Notes: a model not told the origin generated them from the sequence alone. A stretch of 34,560 nucleotides of DNA from Rhodobacteraceae bacterium UBA3069 (GCA_002366795.1 DFBX01000085.1:1-34560), one strand, 5' to 3'; shown: positions 23,549 through 33,427, numbered from the stretch's first letter. Numbers and translations: made by a program.

Positions 23549-24610
23549 TTACCCCTTTCGGTCGCGCGGCGGTTTCGCGGGGCCGCCGCTGCGTGGTTTG
23601 CCGGTTTTGAAACCGCCGCCCTCGCTGCGGGCATCGCTGCGCGGGGCGGGCTTGCCGCCGAGTTTTCCGCCGGGCCTGGACATGGGCTTCGACATGGGCT
23701 TCGACAGGGGTTTGCCGCGCGCCGGGCGGCTGCCCATATCGGTCAGGTCGGTGCCGCGCGGCGGGCCTGGTTTGCGGCTGCGCGTGACCTTGGTGCCGGA
23801 TTTCGTGCCGGTACGCGGCGTCGCTGCGGGTTCTTCTATCTCGATCCCCAGCTGGTCGCGCAGAACCTTGCGGCGGATCTCCTCGACCTCGCCTTCCTTC
23901 AGCTTGCCCAGCTGGAACGGGCCATAGGACACGCGGATCAGACGGTTCACGTTGAAACCGATTTCGGCCAGCGCGCGGCGAATCTCGCGGTTCTTGCCTT
24001 CGCGCAAGCCAATGGTCAGCCATGCGTTCGCGCCTTGCTGGCGGTCCAGCGTCACTTCCATCGGCTGAAAATGTTCGCCATCGGCGACGATGCCCTTGCG
24101 CAAAGGCTCCAACGCGTCCTCGGTAACGCGGCCATTGACGCGCACGCGGTAGCGCCGCAGCCAGCCGGTCGCGGGCAATTCCAGCTGGCGTTTCAGCCCG
24201 CCATCATTGGTCAGCAGCAGCAGCCCTTCGGAATTCAGGTCAAGCCGCCCAACGGTTATCACGCGGGGCAGATCGGCGGGCAGGCGGTCGAAAATCGTCT
24301 CGCGGCCCTGTTCGTCGCTGTTGGTGGTCACAAGGCCGGTAGGCTTGTGATACATCCACATGCGCGGCGGCTCCGGCGGGTTCAGCGGCTTGCCGTCCAC
24401 GCTGATCTTGTCACCTGGCCCGACATTCAGCGCGGGGCTGTCGATCACCTTGCCGTTCACCGAAACGCGCCCTGCCTCGATTATCTTTTCCGCCTCGCGG
24501 CGGGATGCGACACCGGCGCGGGCGATGACCTTGGCGATGCGGTCACCTGCGGGCGTTTCGCCGGATTTCGCGGCGGATTGTGGGGCGGGTTTTCGGGGCG
24601 CTTTGCTCAT
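23549..24610 (-). CDS. rluB: 23S rRNA pseudouridine synthase (RluB-like) with basic tail
   Basis: 353 residues. An S4 RNA-binding domain (about 23-80; RIAKVIARAGVASRREAEKII) precedes the RsuA/RluB catalytic domain with MYHKPTGLVTTNSD and the active-site motif GRLDLNSEGLLLLTND (Asp124). The KNREIRRALAEIG motif follows. It converts a uridine of the large-subunit rRNA to pseudouridine; RluB (2605 in E. coli) is the closest guess over RluE/RsuA/RluF. Residues from about 265 to the end form a low-complexity Lys/Arg/Pro/Gly tail (KPMSKPMSRPGGK), common in alphaproteobacterial members and probably RNA-binding. It is divergent from tadA across 63 bases and is the first gene in the direction of the minus-strand cluster, 78 bases from the small membrane peptide. 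Confidence 0.92.
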   Translation of the reverse strand: MSKAPRKPAPQSAAKSGETPAGDRIAKVIARAGVASRREAEKIIEAGRVSVNGKVIDSPALNVGPGDKISVDGKPLNPPEPPRMWMYHKPTGLVTTNSDEQGRETIFDRLPADLPRVITVGRLDLNSEGLLLLTNDGGLKRQLELPATGWLRRYRVRVNGRVTEDALEPLRKGIVADGEHFQPMEVTLDRQQGANAWLTIGLREGKNREIRRALAEIGFNVNRLIRVSYGPFQLGKLKEGEVEEIRRKVLRDQLGIEIEEPAATPRTGTKSGTKVTRSRKPGPPRGTDLTDMGSRPARGKPLSKPMSKPMSRPGGKLGGKPAPRSDARSEGGGFKTGKPRSGGPAKPPRDRKG

Positions 24611-24673
24611 GTTCTGGCCATAGCCCAGAATCAGGGCTTGCGAAAGCGCGTATCGCGGGGCAATCGGGTGGGC

Positions 24674-25141
24674 ATGGTGTTTGACAGCTACATGGGGTTG
24701 GCCCTAGCCGAGGCAGAGGCCGCAGGCGCGCGCGGTGAGGTGCCGGTGGGCGCGGTCGTCGTTGCGCCGGATGGAACGGTGGTTGCCAAGGCGGGCAATC
24801 GCACCCGCGAATTGAACGACCCCACCGCCCATGCTGAAATTCTGGCGATTCGCAAAGCCTGCGCTGCCGCCGAGTCCGAAAGGCTGCCCGGCCATGCGCT
24901 ATACGTGACGCTGGAGCCGTGCCCGATGTGCGCCATGGCTATTTCAGCGGCCCGTATCGCGCGGCTGTATTACGGCGCGTCCGACCCGAAATCGGGCGGC
25001 GTGGCGCAAGGGCCGCGCGTCTTCACGCATCCGCAATGCCACCACGTGCCCGAGGTCTATGACGGTATCGGTGCCGCACGGGCCGAGGCATTGCTCGCCG
25101 AATTTTTCGCCGCCCGCCGAGGGGAGGAGCGGAATTCGTAA
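24674..25141 (+). CDS. tadA: tRNA-specific adenosine deaminase
   Basis: 155 residues. TadA converts adenosine-34 of tRNA-Arg(ACG) to inosine. Zinc ligands and catalytic residue are visible: His53 and Glu55 in HAEI, Cys83 and Cys86 in EPCPMC. N-terminal MGLALAEAEAAGARGEVPVGAVVV and C-terminal VFTHPQCHHVPEVYDGI with LLAEFFAARR are family-typical. ATG 24674 gives the normal length; the frame is open further upstream over rluB but without similarity. It is divergent from rluB, a common arrangement of two RNA-modification genes in this group. Confidence 0.93.
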   Translation: MVFDSYMGLALAEAEAAGARGEVPVGAVVVAPDGTVVAKAGNRTRELNDPTAHAEILAIRKACAAAESERLPGHALYVTLEPCPMCAMAISAARIARLYYGASDPKSGGVAQGPRVFTHPQCHHVPEVYDGIGAARAEALLAEFFAARRGEERNS

Positions 25142-25174
25142 CGAATTCCGCCCCGAATTTTGGGAAAAATTCGG
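25129..25174. terminator. Two hairpins between convergent tadA and UPF0173 genes
   Basis: GCGGAATTCG (25129-25138) pairs with CGAATTCCGC (25142-25151) around the TAA stop. CCGAATTTT (25153-25161) pairs with AAAATTCGG (25166-25174) around a 4-base loop. The second is followed by no T-run on the plus strand, but the paired structures probably end both convergent transcripts. Confidence 0.6.
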
Positions 25175-25184
25175 CCGCGTCGGG

Positions 25185-25877
25185 TCAGATGGTGATTGCT
25201 TCCATCACCTCGGGTTCGATCACATGCACACCGGGCAGCGCCTTGGTCAGCGCGTCGGCGGATTGCTCCAGCAAGGGGAAGGTGCGGTAGTGGCAGGGGA
25301 TCACGGTCGAGAAATCGAAGAACTTCTTGGCGGCATAGGCCGCGCCTTCCATATCCATGGTGAAATGCCCGCCCGCGCAAAGCAGCCCGATATCCGGCGC
25401 ATAGCGGTCTGCGATCACGCCCATGTCGGCCATCACATCGGTATCGCCGCTGAAATAGACGGAATGCCCTTCGCCGCGGATGATCAGCCCGGCCTCGCCG
25501 CCGGCATAGCTCGGCAGCCCCTCGCCAAAGTCGATAGACGACGAATGCACCGCGTTCACCATGGTCACGCGCACATCGCCAAGGGTGATCGTGCCGCCCT
25601 TGCCATAGCCGACGACATCCGCGCCCTCGGCCCCGACCCATTTCGACAGCTCGTGGATGCAATAGACGGTGATGCCCAGTTCCGATGCGATGCTGACGGC
25701 GTTGCTGGCATGATCGCCATGCCCGTGGGACAAGAAGATCGCGGTCGCGCCCTTGACTGCCTCGGCATGTTTGTCTTGCGGAAACATGGGGTTGCCCGTC
25801 AGCCACGGGTCGATAAGCAACACCTGGTCGCCGATTTCGATGCGGAAACTGGAATGGCCCAGCCAGATGATCTTCAT
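25185..25877 (-). CDS. UPF0173 metal-dependent hydrolase (metallo-beta-lactamase fold)
   Basis: 230 residues, the normal UPF0173 length. The metal site is HGHGDH (His51, His53, Asp55, His56), with a later GHS at the N-terminus (WLGHSSFRI), the YFSGDTDV motif and PCHYRTFPLL near the end. All are features of the YtkL/TM1162-like group. The natural substrate is unknown. The ribosome site AGGAGG is present just upstream. It is convergent with tadA and divergent from the ceramidase-like gene; the 25-bp duplication lies in their shared promoter region. Confidence 0.92.
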   Translation of the reverse strand: MKIIWLGHSSFRIEIGDQVLLIDPWLTGNPMFPQDKHAEAVKGATAIFLSHGHGDHASNAVSIASELGITVYCIHELSKWVGAEGADVVGYGKGGTITLGDVRVTMVNAVHSSSIDFGEGLPSYAGGEAGLIIRGEGHSVYFSGDTDVMADMGVIADRYAPDIGLLCAGGHFTMDMEGAAYAAKKFFDFSTVIPCHYRTFPLLEQSADALTKALPGVHVIEPEVMEAITI

Positions 25878-25895
25878 TGGAATCCTCCTGTCTGT

Positions 25896-25945
25896 TAATG
25901 CTCAGTGTAGCACGGCAAACTAATGCTCAGTGTAGCACGGCAAAC
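25896..25945. repeat. Exact 25-bp tandem duplication in a divergent promoter region
   Basis: The 25 bases from TAATGCTCAG to CGGCAAAC occur twice, head to tail, at 25896-25920 and 25921-25945 without a mismatch. Each unit holds the short dyad TGCT-N6-AGCA. It lies between the UPF0173 start (25,877) and the ceramidase-like start (25,967), so it duplicates part of the control region. It may be two regulator sites or a recent slippage event. Confidence 0.9.
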
Positions 25946-25966
25946 GCGATTGGAAAGGTAGAAGCG

Positions 25967-26617
25967 ATGGATTGGGCCACACAGGTGGACAGCTATTGTG
26001 AAAGGTTGGGGCCGGGATTGTGGGCCGAGCCGCTGAATGCGCTGACCAATGGGGCCTTCGTGCTGGTGGGGCTGTGGATGTTCTGGCGGTCCGGCGGGCT
26101 GCCCATGGCGCGCGTCCTGTCGGCCATGATTGTTGCCATCGGCATCGGATCGGGCCTGTTCCACACCTATGCGACAAGGTGGGCCGGACTGGCCGATGTG
26201 CTGCCGATCCTGGGTTTCATCCTGACCTATATCTTCGCGATCCACCGCGATGTCTGGCGCCAGGGCGCGCTGGCCTCCATGTTGTTCACCGCCGGTTTTA
26301 TCCCCTTTGCCGCCGTCACCGTGCCCCTGTTCGCGGTGGTCCCCGGCCTTGGCTCCTCTGCCGGATATGCGCCCGTGCCGCTGTTGATCGCCATTCACGC
26401 ATGGCTTTTGCGCCCCGCGCCCGTTGCGCGCGGGCTGGCCATCGGGGCGATTCTGCTGACGCTTTCCATCACATTCCGCGCCATTGATATGCCCCTGTGC
26501 GGCGTCATCCCCATCGGCACGCATTTTCTGTGGCACCTTCTCAATGCCGTCATGTTGGGTTGGATGATCGCGATATACCGCCGCCACATGCTTGCAGCGG
26601 CCCCCGCGCGGCGCTAA
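25967..26617 (+). CDS. Ceramidase-family integral membrane protein
   Basis: 216 residues with about seven hydrophobic segments. It has the alkaline-ceramidase (PF05875-type) hallmarks: ALTNGAFVLVGLWMFW at the first helix, GSGLFHTYATRWAGLADVLPI (Ser, His and Asp of the zinc site) and GTHFLWHLLNAVMLG (HxxxH) near the end. In eukaryotes this fold hydrolyses ceramide; in bacteria the substrate is unproven and could be a ceramide-like or N-acyl amino lipid, several of which occur in Rhodobacterales. I chose ATG 25967, preceded by GGAAAGG, because the longer frame runs into the 25-bp repeats and lacks similarity. gatC follows 36 bases on. Confidence 0.85.
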   Translation: MDWATQVDSYCERLGPGLWAEPLNALTNGAFVLVGLWMFWRSGGLPMARVLSAMIVAIGIGSGLFHTYATRWAGLADVLPILGFILTYIFAIHRDVWRQGALASMLFTAGFIPFAAVTVPLFAVVPGLGSSAGYAPVPLLIAIHAWLLRPAPVARGLAIGAILLTLSITFRAIDMPLCGVIPIGTHFLWHLLNAVMLGWMIAIYRRHMLAAAPARR

Positions 26618-26653
26618 ACGCGGGGCAAGACCCGAAACAGACGGAGGCATCCC

Positions 26654-26941
26654 ATGTCCATCGACCTCGAAACCGCTGCCCGCGTGGCCAAACTGGCCCG
26701 CATCAAGGTGGAAGAGGACCAGCTTCCCGCGCTGGCCGAAGAGTTCAACACCATCCTTGGCTTTATCGAACAGCTGGGCGAAGTGGATGTCGAAGGGGTA
26801 GAGCCGATGACCTCGGTCACGCCGATGGCGCTGAAGCGGCGCGAAGATATCGTCACCGATGGCGGAATGCAGGACAAGATCCTGAAAAATGCGCCCGACG
26901 CCCGCGAAGGTTTTTTCGCCGTCCCCAAAGTGGTGGAGTAA
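26654..26941 (+). CDS. gatC: Aspartyl/glutamyl-tRNA amidotransferase subunit C
   Basis: 95 residues, the standard size. GatC clamps GatA and GatB in the complex that converts Glu-tRNA(Gln) or Asp-tRNA(Asn) to the amide form. MSIDLETAARVAKLARIKVEE, then FNTILGFIEQLGEVDVEGVEPM and the C-terminal NAPDAREGFFAVPKVVE are diagnostic. ACGGAGG precedes the ATG. The stop lies 3 bases before the gatA start. gatB is not in the window. Confidence 0.96.
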   Translation: MSIDLETAARVAKLARIKVEEDQLPALAEEFNTILGFIEQLGEVDVEGVEPMTSVTPMALKRREDIVTDGGMQDKILKNAPDAREGFFAVPKVVE

Positions 26942-26944
26942 GAC

Positions 26945-28426
<1,482 letters not shown>

Positions 28427-28489
28427 ATCCGGCGTGAGGGTGCTGCCCAAAGCGGCCCCGGCGTGATACCGACGTATTATCGACGCGAT

Positions 28490-28514
28490 ACCGACAGGGC
28501 CAAACCCTGTCGGT
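28490..28514. terminator. Hairpin after gatA
   Basis: ACCGACAGGG (28490-28499) pairs perfectly with CCCTGTCGGT (28505-28514) around a 5-base loop. The following CATTGCGTTTTGC has only a weak T-run. It probably separates gatCA from the lipoprotein gene. The rest of the gap 28,427-28,553 shows only a short repeated GATACCGAC. Confidence 0.6.
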
Positions 28515-28553
28515 CATTGCGTTTTGCAGGATGAAAAAAGCAGGACGATTTTT

Positions 28554-29303
28554 ATGCGTATCCGGATGATTGGGCTGACTGTAATGGGGGCGATGACCCT
28601 CGCCGCATGTGATCCGACCGTGCCCGACAGCGGGGCCGGTGTGGGTTTCGGCAGTTACGAAGAATATCAGCGCAAGCAAGCCGCGCGTGACGCGCAATTG
28701 GCCGGGCAGGCCGTGCCGCCCGCACCCGGCGTGACCGTGCAGCCGATCAGTCCGGGCACCACGCCCGCCGCGCGGCTGGCCGCCACCGCATCCGCCGCAC
28801 CGCAAACCGATGCCGAACGGCTGGCTTCAGAAACCGCTGCGGCGCTGAATTCGGGCCAGCAACCGGTGCAGGCCAGCCCCTCGAACCCGCCGCCGCCCCT
28901 GTCGGGTGGCAATGCGGGCATCTCGAACGAGAACAATTTCGAAGCCGTGGACGCGGTCCGCTCGATCGAGGATGACAAGGCGCACCTGGCCCAGATCCGT
29001 GCGCAATACGAGGTGGTGCAACCCACCGCGCTGCCCTCGCGCAGCGGCACGTCCGGCCCGAATATCGTGGAATACGCGTTGAACGCGCGCAATTCGCTGG
29101 GGGAAAGCATCTATCGCCGCTCGGGCTTCAACGCGCAGTCCAAGTTTCAGCGCAACTGCGCCAAATACCCTTCGCCGGACCTCGCGCAAGAGGATTTCCT
29201 GGCCAAGGGCGGGCCTGAAAAAGACCGTTTGGGGCTGGACCCCGATGGCGACGGGTTCGCCTGTTCGTGGGATCCGACCCCGTTCCGCAAGGCGCGCGGC
29301 TGA
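28554..29303 (+). CDS. Lipoprotein with C-terminal Excalibur-type calcium-binding motif
   Basis: 249 residues from ATG 28554. A lipoprotein signal (IGLTVMGAMTLAAC, Cys19) is followed by a low-complexity Ala/Pro/Gln middle region. The C-terminal about 60 residues contain SKFQRNCAKYPSPDLAQEDFLAKGG and DPDGDGFACSWDP. The latter is the DxDxDGxxC calcium-binding loop of Excalibur domains. It is probably anchored in the envelope facing the periplasm; role unknown. ATG 28524 is also in frame but would spoil the signal peptide. The amidase gene begins 3 bases after the stop, so the pair may act together on the cell wall. Confidence 0.8.
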   Translation: MRIRMIGLTVMGAMTLAACDPTVPDSGAGVGFGSYEEYQRKQAARDAQLAGQAVPPAPGVTVQPISPGTTPAARLAATASAAPQTDAERLASETAAALNSGQQPVQASPSNPPPPLSGGNAGISNENNFEAVDAVRSIEDDKAHLAQIRAQYEVVQPTALPSRSGTSGPNIVEYALNARNSLGESIYRRSGFNAQSKFQRNCAKYPSPDLAQEDFLAKGGPEKDRLGLDPDGDGFACSWDPTPFRKARG

Positions 29304-29306
29304 TCC

Positions 29307-30014
29307 ATGATCCTGCCTGACGGCCCGCCGGTCACGCCCGCGCCCACATCGTGCCACACGGCGCGGCGGGGCGGGGCGCTGCCCGACATGATCGTCATCC
29401 ACTACACCGCGATGGACGGGGCCGAGGCCGCGCTGGACCGCCTGTGCGATCCCGCGTTCGAGGTATCGGCCCATTACCTGATCCGCGATGACGGTCATAT
29501 CTGGCAGATGGTGGACGAAGACCAGCGCGCGTGGCACGCGGGGGCAGGCGCTTGGGGCGGTGTGACGGATGTGAACTCCCGCTCTGTCGGGATCGAGCTG
29601 GACAACCGCGGCGATGCCCCCTTTGCCGAGCCGCAGATGCAGGCGCTTTTGGCGCTGCTGCCGGGCATCATGGCCCGCTGGAACGTGCCGCCTGAACAGG
29701 TGATCGGCCATTCCGACATGGCACCGGGCCGCAAGATTGATCCGGGGCCCCATTTCGACTGGCCGCGCCTTGCCGCCAAGGGGCTGTCGATCTGGCCCGA
29801 AGGGCGCGCCGCGCCGGGGGATTTCATCAGCGATACCAAAGCGTTCGGCTATGTTCTTCCCATCGCATGTGAAGACCCCGAAACCCTTGTGCTTGATGCC
29901 TTCCGCCTGCGGTTCCGGCCTTTCCACACCGGTCCGCTGGATGACACCGACCGCGCCATCATGGCTGAACTCGCCGCACGCTGGCCCGTTGACCGCGGGG
30001 CACAAAGCGCCTAG
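29307..30014 (+). CDS. N-acetylmuramoyl-L-alanine amidase (AmpD/AmiD type, Amidase_2)
   Basis: 235 residues. It cuts the bond between muramic acid and the stem peptide of peptidoglycan or muropeptides. Zinc ligands are His32 (MIVIHYTAM), His135 (VIGHSDMAPGRK) and Asp145 (KIDPGPHFDW), with the His-Asp spacing of 10 seen in AmpD. A small C-terminal helical region (about 170-225; FGYVLPI, VLDAFRLRFRP) resembles the peptidoglycan-binding domain of AmiD. No signal peptide is visible, favouring cytoplasmic muropeptide recycling, though the start is uncertain because there is no clear ribosome site. rnpB begins just after the stop. Confidence 0.9.
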   Translation: MILPDGPPVTPAPTSCHTARRGGALPDMIVIHYTAMDGAEAALDRLCDPAFEVSAHYLIRDDGHIWQMVDEDQRAWHAGAGAWGGVTDVNSRSVGIELDNRGDAPFAEPQMQALLALLPGIMARWNVPPEQVIGHSDMAPGRKIDPGPHFDWPRLAAKGLSIWPEGRAAPGDFISDTKAFGYVLPIACEDPETLVLDAFRLRFRPFHTGPLDDTDRAIMAELAARWPVDRGAQSA

Positions 30015-30023
30015 ATCGCTTGG

Positions 30024-30430
30024 GCGCGGAGAGCTGGATGGCCGCGGGGGGCAACCTTCGAGGAAAGTCCGGACTCCACAAGGCAACGGTGCCGGGTAAC
30101 GCCCGGCCGGGGAAACCCGAGGGAAAGCGCCACAGAAAACAAACCTCCCTTGCGCCTCGCTTGCGATACGCCGGGGGAAGGGTGAAAAGGTGGGGTAAGA
30201 GCCCACCGGGGGGCTGGCAACAGCGCCCGCATGGCAAGCCCCACCGGGAGCAATGCCGAATAGGAACCTCGCGCGGGCTGATCGGGCAACCGATATCGCC
30301 GCAGGGCACGCCTTGGCCCAGAGGTTCGGGTTGGCAGCTATAGGCCACGGGGCAATCCGTGGTTCAGAGGAATGGTCATCCAGAGGGGGCAACCCCTTGG
30401 ACAAAATCCGGCTTATAGGCTCTCCGCGCA
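30024..30430 (+). ncRNA. rnpB: RNase P RNA, bacterial type A
   Basis: The catalytic RNA that trims the 5' leader of tRNA precursors. Diagnostic segments are present: GAGGAAAGTCCGGACTCC near the 5' end (30,059-30,077), CAGAAAACA, GGTAAGAGCCCACCG, and ACAAAATCCGGCTTATAG near the 3' end. The 5' end GCGCGGAGAG (30024-30033) pairs with CTCTCCGCGC (30421-30430), forming helix P1 and fixing both ends. Length is about 407 bases, fitting alphaproteobacteria. Sequence 30,431-30,531 includes an imperfect GC hairpin that may end the transcript. Confidence 0.97.
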
Positions 30431-30531
30431 TATCATCGCCCATTTCCCGTCCGGCCACGCCCTTGCTTGCATGCGGGCAGGGCGCGCCCTATCTCTTTGG
30501 CGAACGGTGATTTTTCTGAAGGGTAGGGGTC

Positions 30532-31839
30532 ATGCAGGATCGCAAAGGGCGCGGCGTCAGCCACAGCGAAAGCCACGGGTTGGCCTATGCCAGCGAGCTG
30601 GAGGGCCATTTGAAGTGGCTGGACAGCTTTACATCTGCCGCGCTGGGCGTGCTTGCCGTGGCCTCTGGCATCTACACCTATCTTGGGGTGTCATCGCTGC
30701 TGGATGATACTGGCGCTTTGGGGTTCTTTGCGGCGTTGGCCTATTCCACCGCCGTGTCGGTCGGCATCTTCGTGTTCTGGTCCTACCTGATGCGGCTTTT
30801 GCCTGCGGTCAGAACGGCAGCCACGCGGATCGGGCTGCTGCTGTCGATGGGGCTGGGGTCGCTGGCGATTGTCGCCATGTCCAGCTGGCTGAACGCGGCG
30901 GCCTTGGCGGGGGCCGCAGCGGTCGAACAGCACCTTGCGACCACCGTGCAGGAATACCAGACCGCGCTGGAGCGTTCCAATACCATCGCCATTTCCGCAC
31001 AAAGCCTTGAGCGTGACGTGGCCCGTGTGCGCCAATCCTTCGAAGACCTGTCCGAACAAGAAGCTGCCGGCAGCTTGTCGGGCCTAGCCGGGCGCGGTGC
31101 CGTTTTCCGCGTGCTGCGCCAAAAGGCGGACGAGCTGGCCGGGCTGGAGGCGCAGATCGCCAGCCAGACCCCCTTGGTCGAGGCCGCATTCGACGAGGGA
31201 AACGAGATCCTGCGCGACATGCGCGCGCTGACCGTCGCACCGGGGCCGGTCGATGACCGCTCGGTCGAGTTTTCCGAGGCCGCCGTGCGGCTGGCCGGTC
31301 TGATTGCCCAATTGCGGCAATTGTCCGTGGCCCCGCTGGTGGACCGCGCGGCCAAGGATCTGTCGGCCTCGGTCGTGTTGCCGGAACTGGACGGGGGCAG
31401 CGCGGGCAGCCGCGACGCACAATCGGCCACCATCGGATCGGTGCTGGAGGTGCTGCAACAGCGCGCGCAAACCCTTGAAAGCGCGGCGCAATCGGTGATC
31501 TCCATGACGCCGCCGCCGGAAACCACCTACACCCCGATCTCCACCGCCGATGCGGTGATCCGATACGCTGGCAATTTCGTGCCCAGCTGGGCCGGGGCCA
31601 TTGCCATCGACCTGCTGCCCGCCGTTCTGGTGTTCATCCTGATGGTCACACAATCGGCGATCCGCGCGGGTCGCAGCCCCGCCCCGGTCGAATCGACCCT
31701 GACCATTGCCGAATTGCGCGGGGCGCTGAACGCCATGCGCGAGATGGAGGATGACCTGCATCACGCCGCCGAGGCCGAGGCCCGCATCAGGGGCCGCGCC
31801 ACCCTGAACGGCAAGGAAGGCACCGAGGCGGACAAATGA
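30532..31839 (+). CDS. Unknown four-span membrane protein with long coiled-coil region
   Basis: 435 residues; I do not recognise the family. Three membrane segments lie near the N-terminus (about 31-52, 60-88 and 100-128). A helical, coiled-coil-prone region of about 220 residues follows (VQEYQTALERSNTIAISAQSLERDVARVRQSFEDLSEQE), then a fourth membrane segment (about 350-376; WAGAIAIDLLPAVLVFILMV) and a charged tail with a short coiled coil (LRGALNAMREMEDDLHHAAEAEA). If the spans alternate, the large region is on one side between spans 3 and 4. The stop overlaps the start of the ClpP-like protease gene (ATGA), suggesting a shared function, for example a membrane platform for that protease. 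Confidence 0.7.
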   Translation: MQDRKGRGVSHSESHGLAYASELEGHLKWLDSFTSAALGVLAVASGIYTYLGVSSLLDDTGALGFFAALAYSTAVSVGIFVFWSYLMRLLPAVRTAATRIGLLLSMGLGSLAIVAMSSWLNAAALAGAAAVEQHLATTVQEYQTALERSNTIAISAQSLERDVARVRQSFEDLSEQEAAGSLSGLAGRGAVFRVLRQKADELAGLEAQIASQTPLVEAAFDEGNEILRDMRALTVAPGPVDDRSVEFSEAAVRLAGLIAQLRQLSVAPLVDRAAKDLSASVVLPELDGGSAGSRDAQSATIGSVLEVLQQRAQTLESAAQSVISMTPPPETTYTPISTADAVIRYAGNFVPSWAGAIAIDLLPAVLVFILMVTQSAIRAGRSPAPVESTLTIAELRGALNAMREMEDDLHHAAEAEARIRGRATLNGKEGTEADK

Positions 31840-32618
31840 ACCGCTTGAAACGGCTTGGCGGGATCAGCGCGGGATCGGTCATTCGCGGCGTGCTGTGGAC
31901 CCAAATCGCCATGGGGCTGTTCTTGGTGCTGGCCGATATCGGGCCAACCCTGCCGCAGCTTCTGTCGCCGTCACGCGCGCCGGGAATGGACGCGCCCGTG
32001 GCACCCGGCGACCAGACCCGCCGCTATGATCCCGCTGCGTGGCCGGATGGGCCGAATGCCCCGACGCGGCCCTATGACATGCCCGCGAACCTGCCCTCGC
32101 GGCTTATGTTCGACATCAGCGGAACAGATGACGCCGCGCTGCTGACCATGATCGGCGGTATCCGCGAGGGCGACGCGGACCGCTTCTCTGACTGGCTGGC
32201 GGAACAGGATAATGTGCCCACCCGCGTGACCCTGAATTCCCCCGGCGGGTCAGTGTCCGACGCCTTGGCCATCGGCATCCGCCTGCGCGAAGACAAGCGT
32301 GAAACGCAGGTCATGGCGGGCGACATTTGCATGAGCGCCTGTCCCTACATCCTTGCGGCGGGCACGGCGCGGCGCGTGGCGACAGATGCCGCCGTGGGCG
32401 TCCACCAACATTATTTCGGCGAAAACACCATGCTGCCCGCCTTTGTCGCGGTCGAACAGATCCAGCGCGGGCAGGGCAAGGTGATGGAATACCTAGACCG
32501 GATGGGGATTGACCCGATGCTGATGAAACTCGCTCTCGCCACCCCGCCGGACGAGATTTACGTGCTGGTCCCCGACGAGCTGGAGCAATACCGGATAGCG
32601 ACCGAAATCTTGAAGTGA
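31836..32618 (+). CDS. ClpP/SppA-like membrane-anchored serine protease (COG3904-type)
   Basis: 260 residues. An N-terminal signal anchor (about 17-40; IRGVLWTQIAMGLFLVLAD) is followed by a proline-rich linker and a ClpP/crotonase-fold domain. The oxyanion motif NSPGGSVSDALAIG begins at 134. The candidate nucleophile is Ser167 in DICMSACPYILAAG, and His190 (VGVHQHYF) is the likely base. This pattern is typical of small alphaproteobacterial periplasmic ClpP-like proteins whose substrates are unknown. It is translationally coupled to the upstream coiled-coil membrane protein. Whether the protease is active was not tested; the Cys/Ser-rich loop is normal for the group. Confidence 0.82.
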   Translation: MNRLKRLGGISAGSVIRGVLWTQIAMGLFLVLADIGPTLPQLLSPSRAPGMDAPVAPGDQTRRYDPAAWPDGPNAPTRPYDMPANLPSRLMFDISGTDDAALLTMIGGIREGDADRFSDWLAEQDNVPTRVTLNSPGGSVSDALAIGIRLREDKRETQVMAGDICMSACPYILAAGTARRVATDAAVGVHQHYFGENTMLPAFVAVEQIQRGQGKVMEYLDRMGIDPMLMKLALATPPDEIYVLVPDELEQYRIATEILK

Positions 32619-32713
32619 TCCTGCACTGCGCGGGCCGGAATTCCCCGCCAATTTGTCTTCGGATTGTTGCGCGATCAGTGCTAGGGTTAGTCCAGTAATA
32701 TGGAGGGATAATC

Positions 32714-33412
32714 ATGAGTTTCGTCAAGACATTGGCCACATTGGCCGTCGGTTTCGCCACTGCCAAGGGCATCCAGAAGGTCAAGGACATGGGCGGCACC
32801 GACGCACTGCGCGACAAGATGAAAAGCGCCGGAGAGCCGGGCGGCATGGCCGATGACGTGGCTGCCATGGCGCAGAAAATGGGCCTTCCGGTCCAGCAGG
32901 AACAACTGCGCGGCCTGTTCGCCAAGTTCGGCGGCACCGCCGCTGGCGCGTCGGAGCAGGCCGAGGCAGGGCTTGGCAACCTGATGGGCATGATGGGCGC
33001 GGGCGCGGCTGGCCTGGGCGGCATGGTCAGCGCCATGACCGCCGGCACCGCTCTGGGCGAGATGAACGAGGAAAACGCCCGCCTGATGATCCGCGCCATG
33101 ATCCAGGCCGCCAAGGCGGACGGGGAAATCGACGCCGACGAGCGCAAGAAAATACTGGACCAGCTGGACGATGCCAGCGACGAGGAAATCGCCTTTGTCG
33201 AGGCCGCGCTGGACGCGCCCGTCGACGTAGAGGCGCTGGCCGCCGACGCACAGGGCAGCATGAAGGGGCAGGTGTATCGCGCCGCGCTGATGGCGGTTTT
33301 GGTCGATACCCCCGCCGAAAAGGCCTATCTGTCGGCGCTCGCATCTGCGTTTGGCCTCGATGCCGAGGAGGTCGCGGAAATTCATGCCTCGATGGGGCAT
33401 CCGGCTCCCTGA
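32714..33412 (+). CDS. TerB/DUF533-family protein
   Basis: 232 residues. The N-terminal half is Gly/Met/Ala-rich (GLGNLMGMMGAGAAGLGGMV) and may touch membranes. The C-terminal about 130 residues are the TerB-like helical domain (NEENARLMIRAMIQAAKADGEIDADERKKIL, with conserved acidic ADGEIDADE, and AEKAYLSALASAFGLDAEEV). TerB-type domains are tied to tellurite and membrane stress, and telA/xpaC lie about 10 kb away. The function of DUF533 members is unknown. GGAGGG precedes the ATG. Confidence 0.87.
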   Translation: MSFVKTLATLAVGFATAKGIQKVKDMGGTDALRDKMKSAGEPGGMADDVAAMAQKMGLPVQQEQLRGLFAKFGGTAAGASEQAEAGLGNLMGMMGAGAAGLGGMVSAMTAGTALGEMNEENARLMIRAMIQAAKADGEIDADERKKILDQLDDASDEEIAFVEAALDAPVDVEALAADAQGSMKGQVYRAALMAVLVDTPAEKAYLSALASAFGLDAEEVAEIHASMGHPAP

Positions 33413-33427
33413 TCGGCAAGGTTTTCA

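Noticed and set aside
25896..25945. 25-bp repeats considered as phage attachment site or CRISPR
   Set aside because: Only two directly adjacent copies exist, with no spacer, tRNA or integrase nearby.
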